Below, one piece after another: positions 29,627 through 40,141 of a stretch of DNA of 64,000 nucleotides. Within the stretch, counting starts at the first letter, position 1. Every line of letters begins with the position of its first letter. Origin of the DNA: Pseudomonas putida (GTDB taxonomy: Bacteria > Pseudomonadota > Gammaproteobacteria > Pseudomonadales > Pseudomonadaceae); the NCBI RefSeq assembly GCF_016406145.1, contig NZ_CP066306.1, positions 4,712,001 through 4,776,000 on the forward strand, read 5' to 3'. The translations under genes and the position numbers were made by a program. The notes below the pieces were generated by a model, which searched no databases, was not told the origin of the DNA, and worked only from the letters and a program-made list of their open reading frames with translations.

Positions 29627-30514
29627 TCAACGTTGAACAGTACGACGCGCGGTGTAATCAACCCCTTCCCCTTCCAGCCACATCACGCGATCACGCTGGC
29701 GACCACCGTACAGGGCTGCCAGGCTGGCGAAGAACGCCCCACACAACAGCGCAACGAAGGTCCACAGCGCGGTCCATGCCGCCACTTTGGCTGCGGTGTC
29801 GGCAGCTTTTTTTGCCTCGACCTTGGCTTGCTCGACCTGGGCGAACACCTGGTCTACGCGTGCTTCGGCTTCAGGCTGGCTCAGGCGGGTACGTTGGGCC
29901 ACCAGTTGCGCCAGGTAAGCGCGGTCATCTTCGGCGAGCGTCCCTTGCGCAATGGACCTGGCGATAATCCGTGCGGCCACGCCATTGGCGGCGTCATCAC
30001 TCACAGGCGCCGGGCCATCACTGCGGAACAGGCTGTCAACGAAATAGCCATTGGCGTCAGGCTTGGGCGCCATGCTGGCTGCGGCTCCCACGGCATTCGC
30101 GCCGGCCTGCACACCGGCACTGGCCAGCCCCCCGGCGGTACTCACGATCAGCATCGCCGCTACCAGGGTGGCGATTGCCCAGGCGAGAAAACCATGCGCC
30201 GTGTCGCGGAAGTACACCTCGTCACCGTGCAGGTTCGCCCACTTCACCCGCAGGCGCCCGGCAATATAGCCACCCAGCCCGGAAGCAAGAATCTGGGTCA
30301 GCAACAGCCAGATGATGGTCGAGATGCCCAGTGCCTTGGCGCTGGCGCCTTCATCGGCCCAAGGCGAGGTAGCGGCAAAGCCGAGCCCCGCACCCAGTAC
30401 CATCAGGATCAGTGAAAGGGACGCAGCGGCAGCTGCCCCGGCGAAGATGGCCGCCCAGGACACGCCTGAGCGGCTCTGGGAATCGACATGCGGGTAGTCG
30501 GCAGAGGGAATCAT
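29627..30514 (-). CDS. Four-helix-type integral membrane protein of unknown function
   Basis: 295 residues from ATG 30514 (MIPSADYPHVDSQSRSG). Two membrane segments near residues 18-45 and 65-85, a third near 105-130, then a mostly polar, alanine-rich region (about 170-255, charged coiled-coil type with QVFAQVEQAKVEAKKAADTA) and a last membrane segment (about 258-282) before a charged end. I do not recognise a named family. The polar stretch is likely to face one side of the membrane as a helical domain. It is followed by the 24-residue peptide gene and is divergent from the araC-type gene. Confidence 0.78.
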   Translation of the reverse strand: MIPSADYPHVDSQSRSGVSWAAIFAGAAAAASLSLILMVLGAGLGFAATSPWADEGASAKALGISTIIWLLLTQILASGLGGYIAGRLRVKWANLHGDEVYFRDTAHGFLAWAIATLVAAMLIVSTAGGLASAGVQAGANAVGAAASMAPKPDANGYFVDSLFRSDGPAPVSDDAANGVAARIIARSIAQGTLAEDDRAYLAQLVAQRTRLSQPEAEARVDQVFAQVEQAKVEAKKAADTAAKVAAWTALWTFVALLCGAFFASLAALYGGRQRDRVMWLEGEGVDYTARRTVQR

Positions 30515-30764
30515 GAGGTTTTCGCCTTTATTGTTGATAACAGGTCCATTGCCCTGTAATCGGTGCAGAGGCTGTGCCAGTTGTGTCAAAAAATGACATG
30601 CCTCCAAATCAATGACTTAGCTCAAGCGTACGTCCTAGGACCGTGCAAAACACCCGAAACGCGGCTCGCGGCTCAGGGTTTATGCAACGCCCGCCAAGAT
30701 CCGACCCACGCATCCCAGGGCCCACAGACTTGCCTGCTTCCGCCCTCCCCGGCACTATCAAGCC

Positions 30765-31574
30765 ATGACCCCGACCATCCTCGCCGACGGCCCTGAACAA
30801 ACGCCGATCACCGCCGAAACCGTGCTGCGCTACCACCTGTGCTGGAAGCACCGCGACCTCGACGGGGTGATTGCGCTGTATCACCCGGACGTGCAGTACC
30901 ACGACTTTTTCCAGAACCGCGTGCTCGGTTACGACGCGTTGCGTGACTACGTCCGCGCCTGCCTGCCGCACCAGGCGGGGGAGGACATCGTCCATGGTGA
31001 CCGCATCCGCGTAGACGGCAGTACGGCATTCATCCAGTACCAGGTCACGGTGCAGGGCGGCGAAGGTCTGGTGGCGTTTCAGTCCAGCGAAGCGATCACG
31101 GTCAAGGACGGGCTGATCTGGCGGGTCAATGAGTACGCCACGCTGGTCCGCCAGACCATCCAGGGTCTTGCCAGCAGCGGCACGCGCCCAGCCGTCAGCC
31201 GCCTGGGCCTTTCGCCGCGACAGCTGTCGACCATGGCCCAGGACCTGGAACACTACTTCCAGCGCCAGCGCCCCTACCTTGACCCGGAACTGGACCTGCA
31301 GCAGGTGGCCGATGCCAGTGGCTACAGCCGCAACCAGATCTCCTACCTGCTCAACCAGGTGCTGGGGCAAAGCTTCTACCGCTACGTCAACCAGGCCCGC
31401 CTGCAGCACCTGATGGCCAGCCTGGATGACGACAGGGTCGGGGCGCCGATCGACGACCTGGCGTTCAGCGCGGGCTTCAACTCCCTGTCGGCGTTCTACA
31501 AGTGCTTCCGCGAGCACACCGGGCTTACGCCCAAGGCCTATCTGAAGCAAATTTCCCTGCGTGCACGCACGTAA
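30765..31574 (+). CDS. AraC-family regulator with N-terminal SnoaL/NTF2-like domain
   Basis: 269 residues. The N-terminal half (about 15-130) looks like a SnoaL/NTF2 small-molecule pocket (VLRYHLCWKHRDLDGVIALY, HPDVQYHDFF). The C-terminal half has both AraC helix-turn-helix units (LQQVADASGYSRNQISYLL and DLAFSAGFNSLSAFYKCFRE). An NTF2-type sensor in place of the usual cupin arm is uncommon. It heads a same-strand run: amine oxidase (64 bases later), cupin and a PotF-like binding protein, so it probably regulates them in response to an amine or product. ATG 30765 has only a weak ribosome site. Confidence 0.85.
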   Translation: MTPTILADGPEQTPITAETVLRYHLCWKHRDLDGVIALYHPDVQYHDFFQNRVLGYDALRDYVRACLPHQAGEDIVHGDRIRVDGSTAFIQYQVTVQGGEGLVAFQSSEAITVKDGLIWRVNEYATLVRQTIQGLASSGTRPAVSRLGLSPRQLSTMAQDLEHYFQRQRPYLDPELDLQQVADASGYSRNQISYLLNQVLGQSFYRYVNQARLQHLMASLDDDRVGAPIDDLAFSAGFNSLSAFYKCFREHTGLTPKAYLKQISLRART

Positions 31575-31638
31575 GACAGCCAGCGCTGAACGCCACTAGG
31601 ATCGCCCACAGACCTTGACGGATGTGGAGCCGAACCCG

Positions 31639-33045
31639 ATGCAACCTTTGCGCACGCTCAGCCTGTGGATGGACCAGCTAGAAGAACCACTGTGCGCCCG
31701 CCCCGCCCTGCGAGAAGACATCGACGTCGACGTGTGCATCATCGGCGCTGGCTACACCGGGCTTTGGACCGCCTACTACCTCAAGCGCCAGGCACCACAG
31801 CTGAACATCGCCGTGATCGAGGCCAACATTGCCGGCTTTGGCGCCTCAGGGCGCAATGGCGGCTGGCTGATGGGCAACATGCTCGGTGAAGACCGCCTGC
31901 TCGCCACCCTGTCGCCGCAACAACGCCGCGCCAGCATCGACCTGCTGCATGGCATCCCCGACGAGGTCCACCGCGTGCTGCAACGCGAAGGCATCGATTG
32001 CGACTACCGCAAAGGCGGCGTGCTGTATTGCGCTGCGCGCTACCCGGAACAGGAGCGCAGCCTGCGTGCCTACCTCGATGACCTCTACCGCCAGGGCATG
32101 ACCGAGGATGACTACCGCTGGCTGCGCCCTGAGCAACTGGACGCCCAGCTTCGCGTGAGCAACGCCTACGGCGCGATCTACAGCCCGCATACCGCGACCA
32201 TCCAACCGGCCAAGCTGGTGCGTGGCCTGGCCCGGGCGGTTGAAGCGCTGGGCGTGCCGATCTACGAAAACACCCCCGCCGTCGACTGGCAGCCCGGTGA
32301 AGTACGGGCACCACTGGCGCGCATCCGCTGCCAGTGGATGGTCCCTGCTGTGGAGGGCTACGCCGCCAGCCTGCCACCGCTGGGCAAACATCAACTGCCG
32401 GTGCAGAGCCTGCTGGTGGCCACCGAGCCCCTGCCCGAATCGACCTGGGAGCAGATCGGCCTGTCACAAGGTCAGGCCTTCAGCGAGAGCAGCCGCCAGG
32501 TCACCTATGGCCAGCGTACCGCCGACAACCGCCTGGTATTCGGCGCCCGCGGCGGCTACCGCTTCGGCGGCAGGTTGCGCGAAGACTTCACCCTGACAGA
32601 TGCCGAAGTCGAACTGCGCCGCTACCTGTTCAGCGAGCTGTTCCCACAACTCAAGCATGTGCGCATCACCCATTCGTGGGGTGGCAACCTGGGCATGGCC
32701 CGGCGCTTCCGCCCGCACATGCTGTGTGACCGCCAGCGCGGTATTGCCCTGTCCGGCGGTTATGGCGGCGAAGGTGTCGGCGCCACCAACCTCGGTGGGC
32801 GCACCTTGGCCGCGCTGATTCTCAACCAGCACAACGAACTGACCGCGCAACCCTGGGTGCTCGACAACCGTCCGCTGTCGAGCCTGGCCAGCTGGCCGCC
32901 CGAGCCCTGCCGCTGGCTGGGCTACAACGCGATCATCCAGAGCTTCGTGCACGAGGACCGAACCCTCGCCAACCCCGCCACCGTGCCATGGCGGCGGCGC
33001 CTGGCCGGCTCGCTGGCGGACTTCATGGAAGGCTTCATGCACTGA
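31639..33045 (+). CDS. FAD-dependent amine/amino-acid oxidoreductase (PuuB/OrdL-like)
   Basis: 468 residues from ATG 31639, which has GGAG 9 bases upstream; a TTG at 31615 is possible. DAO-fold flavoenzyme: dinucleotide motif DVCIIGAGYTGLWTAYYL near residue 30, IEANIAGFGASGRNGGW (FAD loop), and a C-terminal GYGGEGVGATNLGGRT. Relatives oxidise gamma-glutamylputrescine or similar N-substituted amines, giving aldehyde and hydrogen peroxide. Together with the PotF-like binding protein two genes on, it suggests polyamine or related amine breakdown. Exact substrate not provable from sequence. Confidence 0.87.
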   Translation: MQPLRTLSLWMDQLEEPLCARPALREDIDVDVCIIGAGYTGLWTAYYLKRQAPQLNIAVIEANIAGFGASGRNGGWLMGNMLGEDRLLATLSPQQRRASIDLLHGIPDEVHRVLQREGIDCDYRKGGVLYCAARYPEQERSLRAYLDDLYRQGMTEDDYRWLRPEQLDAQLRVSNAYGAIYSPHTATIQPAKLVRGLARAVEALGVPIYENTPAVDWQPGEVRAPLARIRCQWMVPAVEGYAASLPPLGKHQLPVQSLLVATEPLPESTWEQIGLSQGQAFSESSRQVTYGQRTADNRLVFGARGGYRFGGRLREDFTLTDAEVELRRYLFSELFPQLKHVRITHSWGGNLGMARRFRPHMLCDRQRGIALSGGYGGEGVGATNLGGRTLAALILNQHNELTAQPWVLDNRPLSSLASWPPEPCRWLGYNAIIQSFVHEDRTLANPATVPWRRRLAGSLADFMEGFMH

Positions 33046-33077
33046 CTTCCCTTTCACCCACACAGGATCCAACGGTA

Positions 33078-33419
33078 ATGAGCATCACCCAGTTCAAACA
33101 CACCGAAAGCGCCGTGCTGGACAGCTCCAACCCGGTCGCGGTGCCGCTTGCCGAACCCGTGGCAGTGACCTCGGTCACCTGCGTGGAACGCAGCGATGGC
33201 GTCGAAACCGGCATCTGGGAATGCACGCCCGGGCGCTGGCGGCGGCAGATCGCGCAACAAGAGTTCTGCCACTTCATCAAGGGCCGCTGCACCTTCACAC
33301 CCGACGGTGGCCAGCCCCTTCACATAGAAGCCGGAGACGCACTGATGCTACCGGCCAACAGCATGGGCATCTGGGATATCCAGGAAACCGTGCGCAAGAC
33401 CTACGTTCTGATCTTCTGA
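33078..33419 (+). CDS. Small cupin-domain protein
   Basis: 113 residues, a single cupin of the DUF861 kind: GIWECTPGRWRRQ, EFCHFIKGRCTFTPDGG, then LHIEAGDALMLPANSMGIWD. Such proteins bind a metal or small ligand. Only one clear His is seen in the first cupin motif, so metal binding is not certain. It begins 32 bases after the amine oxidase and precedes the binding protein by 52, thus part of the same likely operon; it may act on an unstable intermediate. Confidence 0.85.
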   Translation: MSITQFKHTESAVLDSSNPVAVPLAEPVAVTSVTCVERSDGVETGIWECTPGRWRRQIAQQEFCHFIKGRCTFTPDGGQPLHIEAGDALMLPANSMGIWDIQETVRKTYVLIF

Positions 33420-33471
33420 TCCGCTGATCGCCTGCCTTCGAAAACAACAGACAAAGCAAGGTAAACCCGAC

Positions 33472-34551
33472 ATGCGTACCCTCCTTCTCGCACCCCTGAT
33501 GCTGGCCGCCAGCGTGGCCAATGCCGCCGACTCGGTAAAGATCTACAACTGGTCCAGCTACGTGGCCCCCGACACGTTGAAGAACTTCCAGCAGGCCACC
33601 GGCATCAACCCGACCTACGACGTGTACGACAGCAACGAGACCCTCGACGGTAAGCTGATGACCGGCAACTCAGGCTACGACGTGGTGTTCCCCTCCAACC
33701 ACTTCATGGCCCGACAGATTCAGGGCAAGGCCCTGAAGAAGCTGGACAAGTCGCAGCTACCCGGCTGGAACAACCTCAACCCGGTGCTGCTCAAGGCGCT
33801 GGAGGTCAACGACCCCGGCAACCAGTACGGTTTCCCGTACCTGTGGGGCAGTACCGGCATCGGCTACAACATCGACAAGGTAAAGGCAGTGCTCGGTGAC
33901 AACGCCCCGGTGGATTCATGGGACCTGATCTTCAAGCCCGAGTACATGAGCAAGCTCAAGAGCTGTGGGATCGCCGTGCTCGACAACGGCCCTGAACTGT
34001 TACCCATCGCCCTGCACTACCTGGGTTTGCCGCACCACAGCAAAGACCCGAAGGACTACGAGAAGGCCAAGGAACTGCTGATGCAGGTGCGCCCGTACAT
34101 CAGCTACTTCCATTCATCCAAGTACACAGGTGACCTGGCCAATGGCGATATCTGCGTGGTGGTAGGGTTCTCGGGTGACGTGCTGCAGGCGAAAAACCGC
34201 GCCGATGAGGCGAAGAACGGGGTGAAGGTCGGCTATTCGATCCCCAAGGAAGGCGCACCGATGTGGTTCGACATGGTTGCCATGCCGGCCGATGCACCGG
34301 ATGAGAAGGCGGGTTATGCCTACATGAATTACCTGTTGCAGCCGCAGGTGATGGCCAATATCAGTAACCATGTGCAGTACGCCAACGGCAACCTCAAGGC
34401 CGACGCCCTGGTGGACCCGGCACTCAAGGGCAACACCATGATTTATCCGAGCGAAGAGATGATGGGCAAGCTGTATGCGCTGGAGGCGATGCCGGCCAAG
34501 ATCGACCGCATTCGTACACGCATCTGGACCAGTATCAAGGCGGGGAACTGA
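33472..34551 (+). CDS. Polyamine-type ABC transporter substrate-binding protein (PotF/SpuD-like)
   Basis: 359 residues, signal peptide of about 19 residues (ending ANA). SBP family of PotD/PotF: SVKIYNWSSYVAPDTL at the mature start, YDVYDSNETLDGKLMTGNSG, YDVVFPSNHFM, FPYLWGSTGIGYN, and FSGDVLQAKNRADE. It would bind putrescine, spermidine or a related amine. No permease or ATPase accompanies it here, so it must use a transporter coded elsewhere or act as a sensor/scavenger. It ends the araC-oxidase-cupin run. Confidence 0.9.
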   Translation: MRTLLLAPLMLAASVANAADSVKIYNWSSYVAPDTLKNFQQATGINPTYDVYDSNETLDGKLMTGNSGYDVVFPSNHFMARQIQGKALKKLDKSQLPGWNNLNPVLLKALEVNDPGNQYGFPYLWGSTGIGYNIDKVKAVLGDNAPVDSWDLIFKPEYMSKLKSCGIAVLDNGPELLPIALHYLGLPHHSKDPKDYEKAKELLMQVRPYISYFHSSKYTGDLANGDICVVVGFSGDVLQAKNRADEAKNGVKVGYSIPKEGAPMWFDMVAMPADAPDEKAGYAYMNYLLQPQVMANISNHVQYANGNLKADALVDPALKGNTMIYPSEEMMGKLYALEAMPAKIDRIRTRIWTSIKAGN

Positions 34552-34554
34552 AAT

Positions 34555-34645
34555 GGGGCCGCTTTGCGGCCCTTTCGCGACACAAGGCCGCTCCTGCAGG
34601 AGTAGGTGAGCTTCTGTAGGAGCGGCCTTGTGTCGCGAAAGGAGG
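34555..34645. repeat. Inverted pair of REP-like elements (TGTCGCGA family)
   Basis: Two facing copies containing TTTCGCGACACAAGGCCGC and its reverse complement, about 20 bases apart, between the convergent ends of the PotF-like gene and prfC. Same family as at 11497 and 52701. Confidence 0.8.
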
Positions 34646-34662
34646 GCATAGCCCTCCCAGGA
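34641..34662 (-). terminator. prfC terminator hairpin
   Basis: Immediately after the prfC stop, reading the minus strand, GGAGGGC-TAT-GCCCTCC forms a 7-bp stem with a 3-base loop, followed by TTTCG. It adjoins the REP-like pair. A short rho-independent terminator. Confidence 0.55.
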
Positions 34663-36246
<1,584 letters not shown>

Positions 36247-36693
36247 GGGAAATCGCCTGACTGGGGGATTCAAAAAGGGGCGATATCATACCTGAAGTTG
36301 GGCATTCGACCAAAGCCCAAGTCATCAGCTACCTCACGGGCGTGCCCACGAAGCGGCCTGAACTAACAAATGGCCACAGGCCAGTTATTTCAACGCCTTC
36401 AACGCATTAAGCCACTGTTTTCTCTGGCCAATTTTCCCTCAAACCAGTGATTAACACTGGCCAAATGCCGCTGCAGATGGGAACCTTTACGCCCTCGGAG
36501 ACGTCCACTCCCCTGCAACCCGCTTCGCTTGGGGACTGGTTTCATCAGCATTTTCGGGCCCGACGGGGTTCGGCTCATGGCCTGATCGCAGCCTTCGGTT
36601 GCTTCACGCTGCTAATCGCGAACACACCACTCGCCGCCAGCCATGGCCGGCCATAAAAAGAGTGTGCTCGCCGACAACACAAGGAGTCCGCCT
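36247..36693 (+). other. Long intergenic region upstream of the osmoprotectant importer, with a doubtful small ORF
   Basis: The 447 bases hold the divergent control region of prfC and the importer. A 69-codon open frame runs from GTG 36447 to 36656, with ATGs at 36465 and 36477 and a hydrophobic centre (LIAAFGCFTLLIANTPLA). No good ribosome site was seen, so coding status is unproven. Another ATG (36643) is in frame with the permease but has no ribosome site. No clear promoter or terminator was picked out. Confidence 0.35.
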
Positions 36694-37407
36694 GTGGCTA
36701 CACGCTACGGAAAAGGGCTGTTGGGATGGGCCGCCGTGCTCGTCATCCTGGCCCTGCTGGTTCACTGGATCGGCATCGACACGATCGCGCGTTACCGCGA
36801 CGATCTTGGGTTCTACCTGCAAGCGCACCTGGTACTGGTGCTGGCTTCGATGGCGGCGGCGTTGGCCGTGGGCATCCCCGCCGGCATTGCGTTGAGTCGA
36901 CCGCACCGGGTCGACAAAGCCGAGCGCTTCATGCAGTTCTTCAACGTTGGCAACACCATTCCCCCCCTGGCCGTTCTGGCCATCGCCCTCAGTATCCTGG
37001 GCATCGGCGCCGGGCCCGCGATCTTCGCGCTGTTCCTCGCCTCCCTTCTGCCCATCGTGCGCAACACCTACGAAGGCCTGAAAAACGTCCCCGCCTCGCT
37101 CAAGGAAGCCGCCACCGGCATCGGCATGACCCCGCGCCAGCAACTGTGGCAGGTGGAACTGCCCAATGCCGTGCCGATCATAGTCGGCGGTGTGCGCGTG
37201 GCCCTGGCGCTGAACGTGGGCACTGCGCCCCTGGCGTTCCTGATCGGTGCCAACAGCCTGGGCAGCCTGATCTTCCCCGGCATTGCCCTGAACAACCAGC
37301 CACAGCTGCTGCTTGGCGCGGCCTGCACGGCGTTGCTGGCACTGGCGCTGGATGCCGCGGTGAGTTTCTCCAGCAAGCGCTGGCTGGAACGTGGCCTGGC
37401 CCAATAA
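36694..37407 (+). CDS. Osmoprotectant (glycine betaine/choline-type) ABC transporter permease 1
   Basis: 237 residues from GTG 36694, with AAGGAG 7 bases upstream; ATG 36643 in the same frame lacks a ribosome site. Five to six membrane segments and the EAA loop KNVPASLKEAATGIGMTPRQQL (near residue 130). OpuCB/OpuCD or YehY/YehW family. First gene of a four-gene importer with binding protein, second permease and ATPase. Takes up compatible solutes such as betaine under osmotic stress, or uses choline-type compounds as nutrients. Confidence 0.9.
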   Translation: MATRYGKGLLGWAAVLVILALLVHWIGIDTIARYRDDLGFYLQAHLVLVLASMAAALAVGIPAGIALSRPHRVDKAERFMQFFNVGNTIPPLAVLAIALSILGIGAGPAIFALFLASLLPIVRNTYEGLKNVPASLKEAATGIGMTPRQQLWQVELPNAVPIIVGGVRVALALNVGTAPLAFLIGANSLGSLIFPGIALNNQPQLLLGAACTALLALALDAAVSFSSKRWLERGLAQ

Positions 37408-37420
37408 AAAGAGGGAACGT

Positions 37421-38332
37421 ATGAAGAAGAGAATCGCCTTGCTGCTGGGCGCGGCCCTGCTGTTCGCAGGCTTTGCCCAGGCGGCGGAAAAACCCCTGGT
37501 GCGCATCGGCGCACGGGTGTTCACCGAACAGACCGTACTCGCCGAAATCACCGCCCAATACCTGCGCGCCAATGGCTTCGATGTGCGCGTCACCTCCGGC
37601 CTTGGCAGCAGTCTCGCCCGCCAGGCCCAGGAGACCGGCCAGTTGGACTTGATGTGGGAATACACCGGCGTGTCGCTGGTGTCGTACAACCACATCGAAG
37701 AGCGCATGCCCAGCGCCGAAGCCACCTACGCCAAGGTCAAGGCGCTGGACGCCAAGAAGGACCTGATCTGGCTGACCCCGACCAAGTTCAGCAACACCTA
37801 CGCCCTGGGCCTGCCCAAACAGGTCGCCGAGGCCTACCCACAGATCAACACGATCAGTGACCTCAACCAAGTGCTGCGCGACGAGCGCCAGCGCAACCAC
37901 CTGGTAGCCCTGGACACCGAGTTCGCCAACCGCCCGGACGGCCTGGTAGGCCTGAAGGAGATGTACGACCTGCAAGTCGGCCGAGCCAACATCAGGCAGA
38001 TGGACGCCGGCCTGGTCTACACCGCCATGCACAACAACCAGGTGTTCGCCGGCCTGGTGTACACCACTGACGGCCGCCTGAGTGCGTTCAACCTCAAGCT
38101 GCTGGAAGACGACAAGCACTACTTCCCCGACTACACCGCGGCCCCAGTGGTGCGCAAGGCCGTGCTCGACGCCAACCCGCAACTGGTCGCCCTGCTCAAG
38201 CCACTGGCCGAGCAGCTCGATGACGAGACCATGCGCCAGCTCAATGCCAAGGTCGACGTCGAGCACCAGAGCCCGACTGCCGTGGCCGCAGCATTCCTGC
38301 GTGAGCATCCACTCAAGGAGGTGCAGCCATGA
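37421..38332 (+). CDS. Osmoprotectant ABC transporter substrate-binding protein (OpuCC/OsmF-like)
   Basis: 303 residues, signal peptide of about 21 residues (ending AQA). Type-II periplasmic binding protein of the OpuAC/OsmF family: VRIGARVFTEQTVLAEITA at the mature start, WEYTGVSLVSYN and RPDGLVGLKEMYDL. Aromatic residues such as those in MWEYTG are typical for quaternary-amine pockets. GAGGG precedes ATG 37421. Its stop overlaps the next gene's start (ATGA). Confidence 0.9.
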   Translation: MKKRIALLLGAALLFAGFAQAAEKPLVRIGARVFTEQTVLAEITAQYLRANGFDVRVTSGLGSSLARQAQETGQLDLMWEYTGVSLVSYNHIEERMPSAEATYAKVKALDAKKDLIWLTPTKFSNTYALGLPKQVAEAYPQINTISDLNQVLRDERQRNHLVALDTEFANRPDGLVGLKEMYDLQVGRANIRQMDAGLVYTAMHNNQVFAGLVYTTDGRLSAFNLKLLEDDKHYFPDYTAAPVVRKAVLDANPQLVALLKPLAEQLDDETMRQLNAKVDVEHQSPTAVAAAFLREHPLKEVQP

Positions 38333-38982
38333 GCCTGCTCGATACCTTCGCCCACCTCGACTGGGCCTTGGTGCTGCAACTGACCTGGCAGCACATCATG
38401 CTGGTCGGCATTGCCGTCGGCCTGGCAATCCTGGTCGGCGTGCCGCTGGGCATCCTGATGACCCGCTTCCCGGTGGTGGCCGGGCCGCTGCAAGCCAGCG
38501 CCACAGTGCTGCTGACCATCCCGTCGATTGCCCTGTTCGGCCTGCTGCTGCCGTTCTACTCCAAGTTCGGCCAGGGCCTGGGGCCATTGCCTGCGATCAC
38601 TGCGGTGTTTCTTTATTCACTGCTGCCCATCCTGCGCAACACCTACCTCGCCCTGACCAACGTCGAGCCTGGCATCCGTGAAGCCGCGCGCGGTATCGGC
38701 ATGACCTTCGGCCAGCGCCTGCGCATGGTCGAGCTACCCATTGCCGTCCCCGTCATCCTCGCCGGCGTGCGCACTGCCGTGGTGATGAACATCGGCGTGA
38801 TGACCATCGCCGCGACCATCGGTGCCGGTGGCCTGGGCGTGCTCATCCTCACCTCCATCAGCCGCAGCGACATGTCGATGCTGCTGGTCGGCGCCGTACT
38901 GGTCAGCCTGCTGGCAATCATCGCCGACCTGCTCCTGCAAACCCTGCAACGTGCCCTGACTCCAGAAGGACTGCGCTCATGA
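38329..38982 (+). CDS. Osmoprotectant ABC transporter permease 2
   Basis: 217 residues, about five to six membrane segments. EAA loop TNVEPGIREAARGIGMTFGQRL near residue 105 and GAGGLGVLILTSISR near 165. Same family as permease 1; the two form a heterodimeric channel. Overlaps both neighbours by 4 bases (ATGA), a tight operon. Confidence 0.92.
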   Translation: MSLLDTFAHLDWALVLQLTWQHIMLVGIAVGLAILVGVPLGILMTRFPVVAGPLQASATVLLTIPSIALFGLLLPFYSKFGQGLGPLPAITAVFLYSLLPILRNTYLALTNVEPGIREAARGIGMTFGQRLRMVELPIAVPVILAGVRTAVVMNIGVMTIAATIGAGGLGVLILTSISRSDMSMLLVGAVLVSLLAIIADLLLQTLQRALTPEGLRS

Positions 38983-40136
38983 TCGAACTCAAGAACCTCA
39001 GCAAAACCTTCAACGTCAACGGCAAGGACGTCAAAGCCGTCGATTCGGTCAGCCTGACCGTCAACGAAGGCGAAATCTGCGTGTTTCTCGGCCCATCGGG
39101 CTGTGGCAAGAGCACCACGCTGAAGATGATCAACCGCCTGATCACGCCAACCTCCGGCCAGGTGTTCATCAATGGCGAAGACACCAGCGGCCTGGACGAA
39201 GTGACCTTGCGCCGCCATATCGGCTATGTGATCCAGCAGATCGGCCTGTTCCCCAACATGACCATCGAGGAGAACATCACCGTGGTCCCGCGCCTGCTCG
39301 GCTGGGACAAGCAAAAGTGCCACGACCGCGCCCGTGAGCTGATGCACATGATCAAGCTCGAGCCCAAGCAGTACCTGCAACGCTACCCGCGTGAACTGTC
39401 CGGTGGCCAGCAACAGCGCATCGGGGTGATCCGTGCGCTGGCTGCAGACGCGCCGGTGCTGTTGATGGACGAGCCGTTCGGCGCAGTCGACCCGATCAAC
39501 CGCGAGATGATCCAGAACGAGTTTTTCGAAATGCAGCGGGCGCTGAACAAGACCGTGATCATGGTCAGCCACGACATCGACGAAGCGATCAAGCTGGCCG
39601 ACAAGATTGCCATTTTCCGCGCCGGCAAGTTGCTGCAACTGGACCACCCGGACACCTTGCTGGCGCACCCGGTGGATGACTTCGTCAGCAACTTCGTGGG
39701 CCAGGACAGCACCTTGAAACGCCTGTTGCTGGTGCGCGCCGAAGATGCGGCGGACAACGCCCCGTCGGTAAGCCCAGAAACGCCCGTGAGCGATGCGCTG
39801 GAGCTGCTGGACGAGCACGACCGCCGCTATGTGGTGGTCACCGATGCACAGAACAAGGCGCTGGGGTATGTACGCCGGCGCGACATGCACCGCCAGCAAG
39901 GCACTTGCGCGGATTTCCTGCGCCAGTTCAATGCAACGGCTTCCCACGATGAGCATCTGCGCATCCTGCTGTCGCGGATGTACGAGTTCAACCGCGCCTG
40001 GTTGCCGGTGCTCGATGCCGAACAGGTGTTCCTGGGCGAGGTGACGCAGGAGTCGATCGCGGCTTACCTGAGCTCGGGGAGATCGCGCGGGGCCAAGACC
40101 AGCATCGTCTCACCGGCTGAGGCGGTGGTTTCCTGA
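38979..40136 (+). CDS. opuCA: Osmoprotectant ABC transporter ATP-binding protein with C-terminal CBS region (OpuCA-like)
   Basis: 385 residues. Walker A LGPSGCGKSTTLKM (near 38), Q-loop VIQQIGLFPNM, signature LSGGQQQRIGVIRALA (near 138), Walker B LLMDEPFGAVD, H-loop VSHDIDEA. After about residue 265 a CBS pair is visible (ALELLDEHDRRYVVVTDAQN and RILLSRMYEFNRAWLPVLD). In OpuA/OpuC ATPases this region senses ionic strength or nucleotides and gates transport. Last gene of the importer. Confidence 0.92.
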   Translation: MIELKNLSKTFNVNGKDVKAVDSVSLTVNEGEICVFLGPSGCGKSTTLKMINRLITPTSGQVFINGEDTSGLDEVTLRRHIGYVIQQIGLFPNMTIEENITVVPRLLGWDKQKCHDRARELMHMIKLEPKQYLQRYPRELSGGQQQRIGVIRALAADAPVLLMDEPFGAVDPINREMIQNEFFEMQRALNKTVIMVSHDIDEAIKLADKIAIFRAGKLLQLDHPDTLLAHPVDDFVSNFVGQDSTLKRLLLVRAEDAADNAPSVSPETPVSDALELLDEHDRRYVVVTDAQNKALGYVRRRDMHRQQGTCADFLRQFNATASHDEHLRILLSRMYEFNRAWLPVLDAEQVFLGEVTQESIAAYLSSGRSRGAKTSIVSPAEAVVS

Positions 40137-40141
40137 TCAAA

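Noticed and set aside
36604..38308. Two overlapping minus-strand frames (373 and 376 codons) opposite the osmolyte importer
   Set aside because: They lie antisense to three genes with clear transporter motifs and overlapping ATGA junctions; no independent signals.
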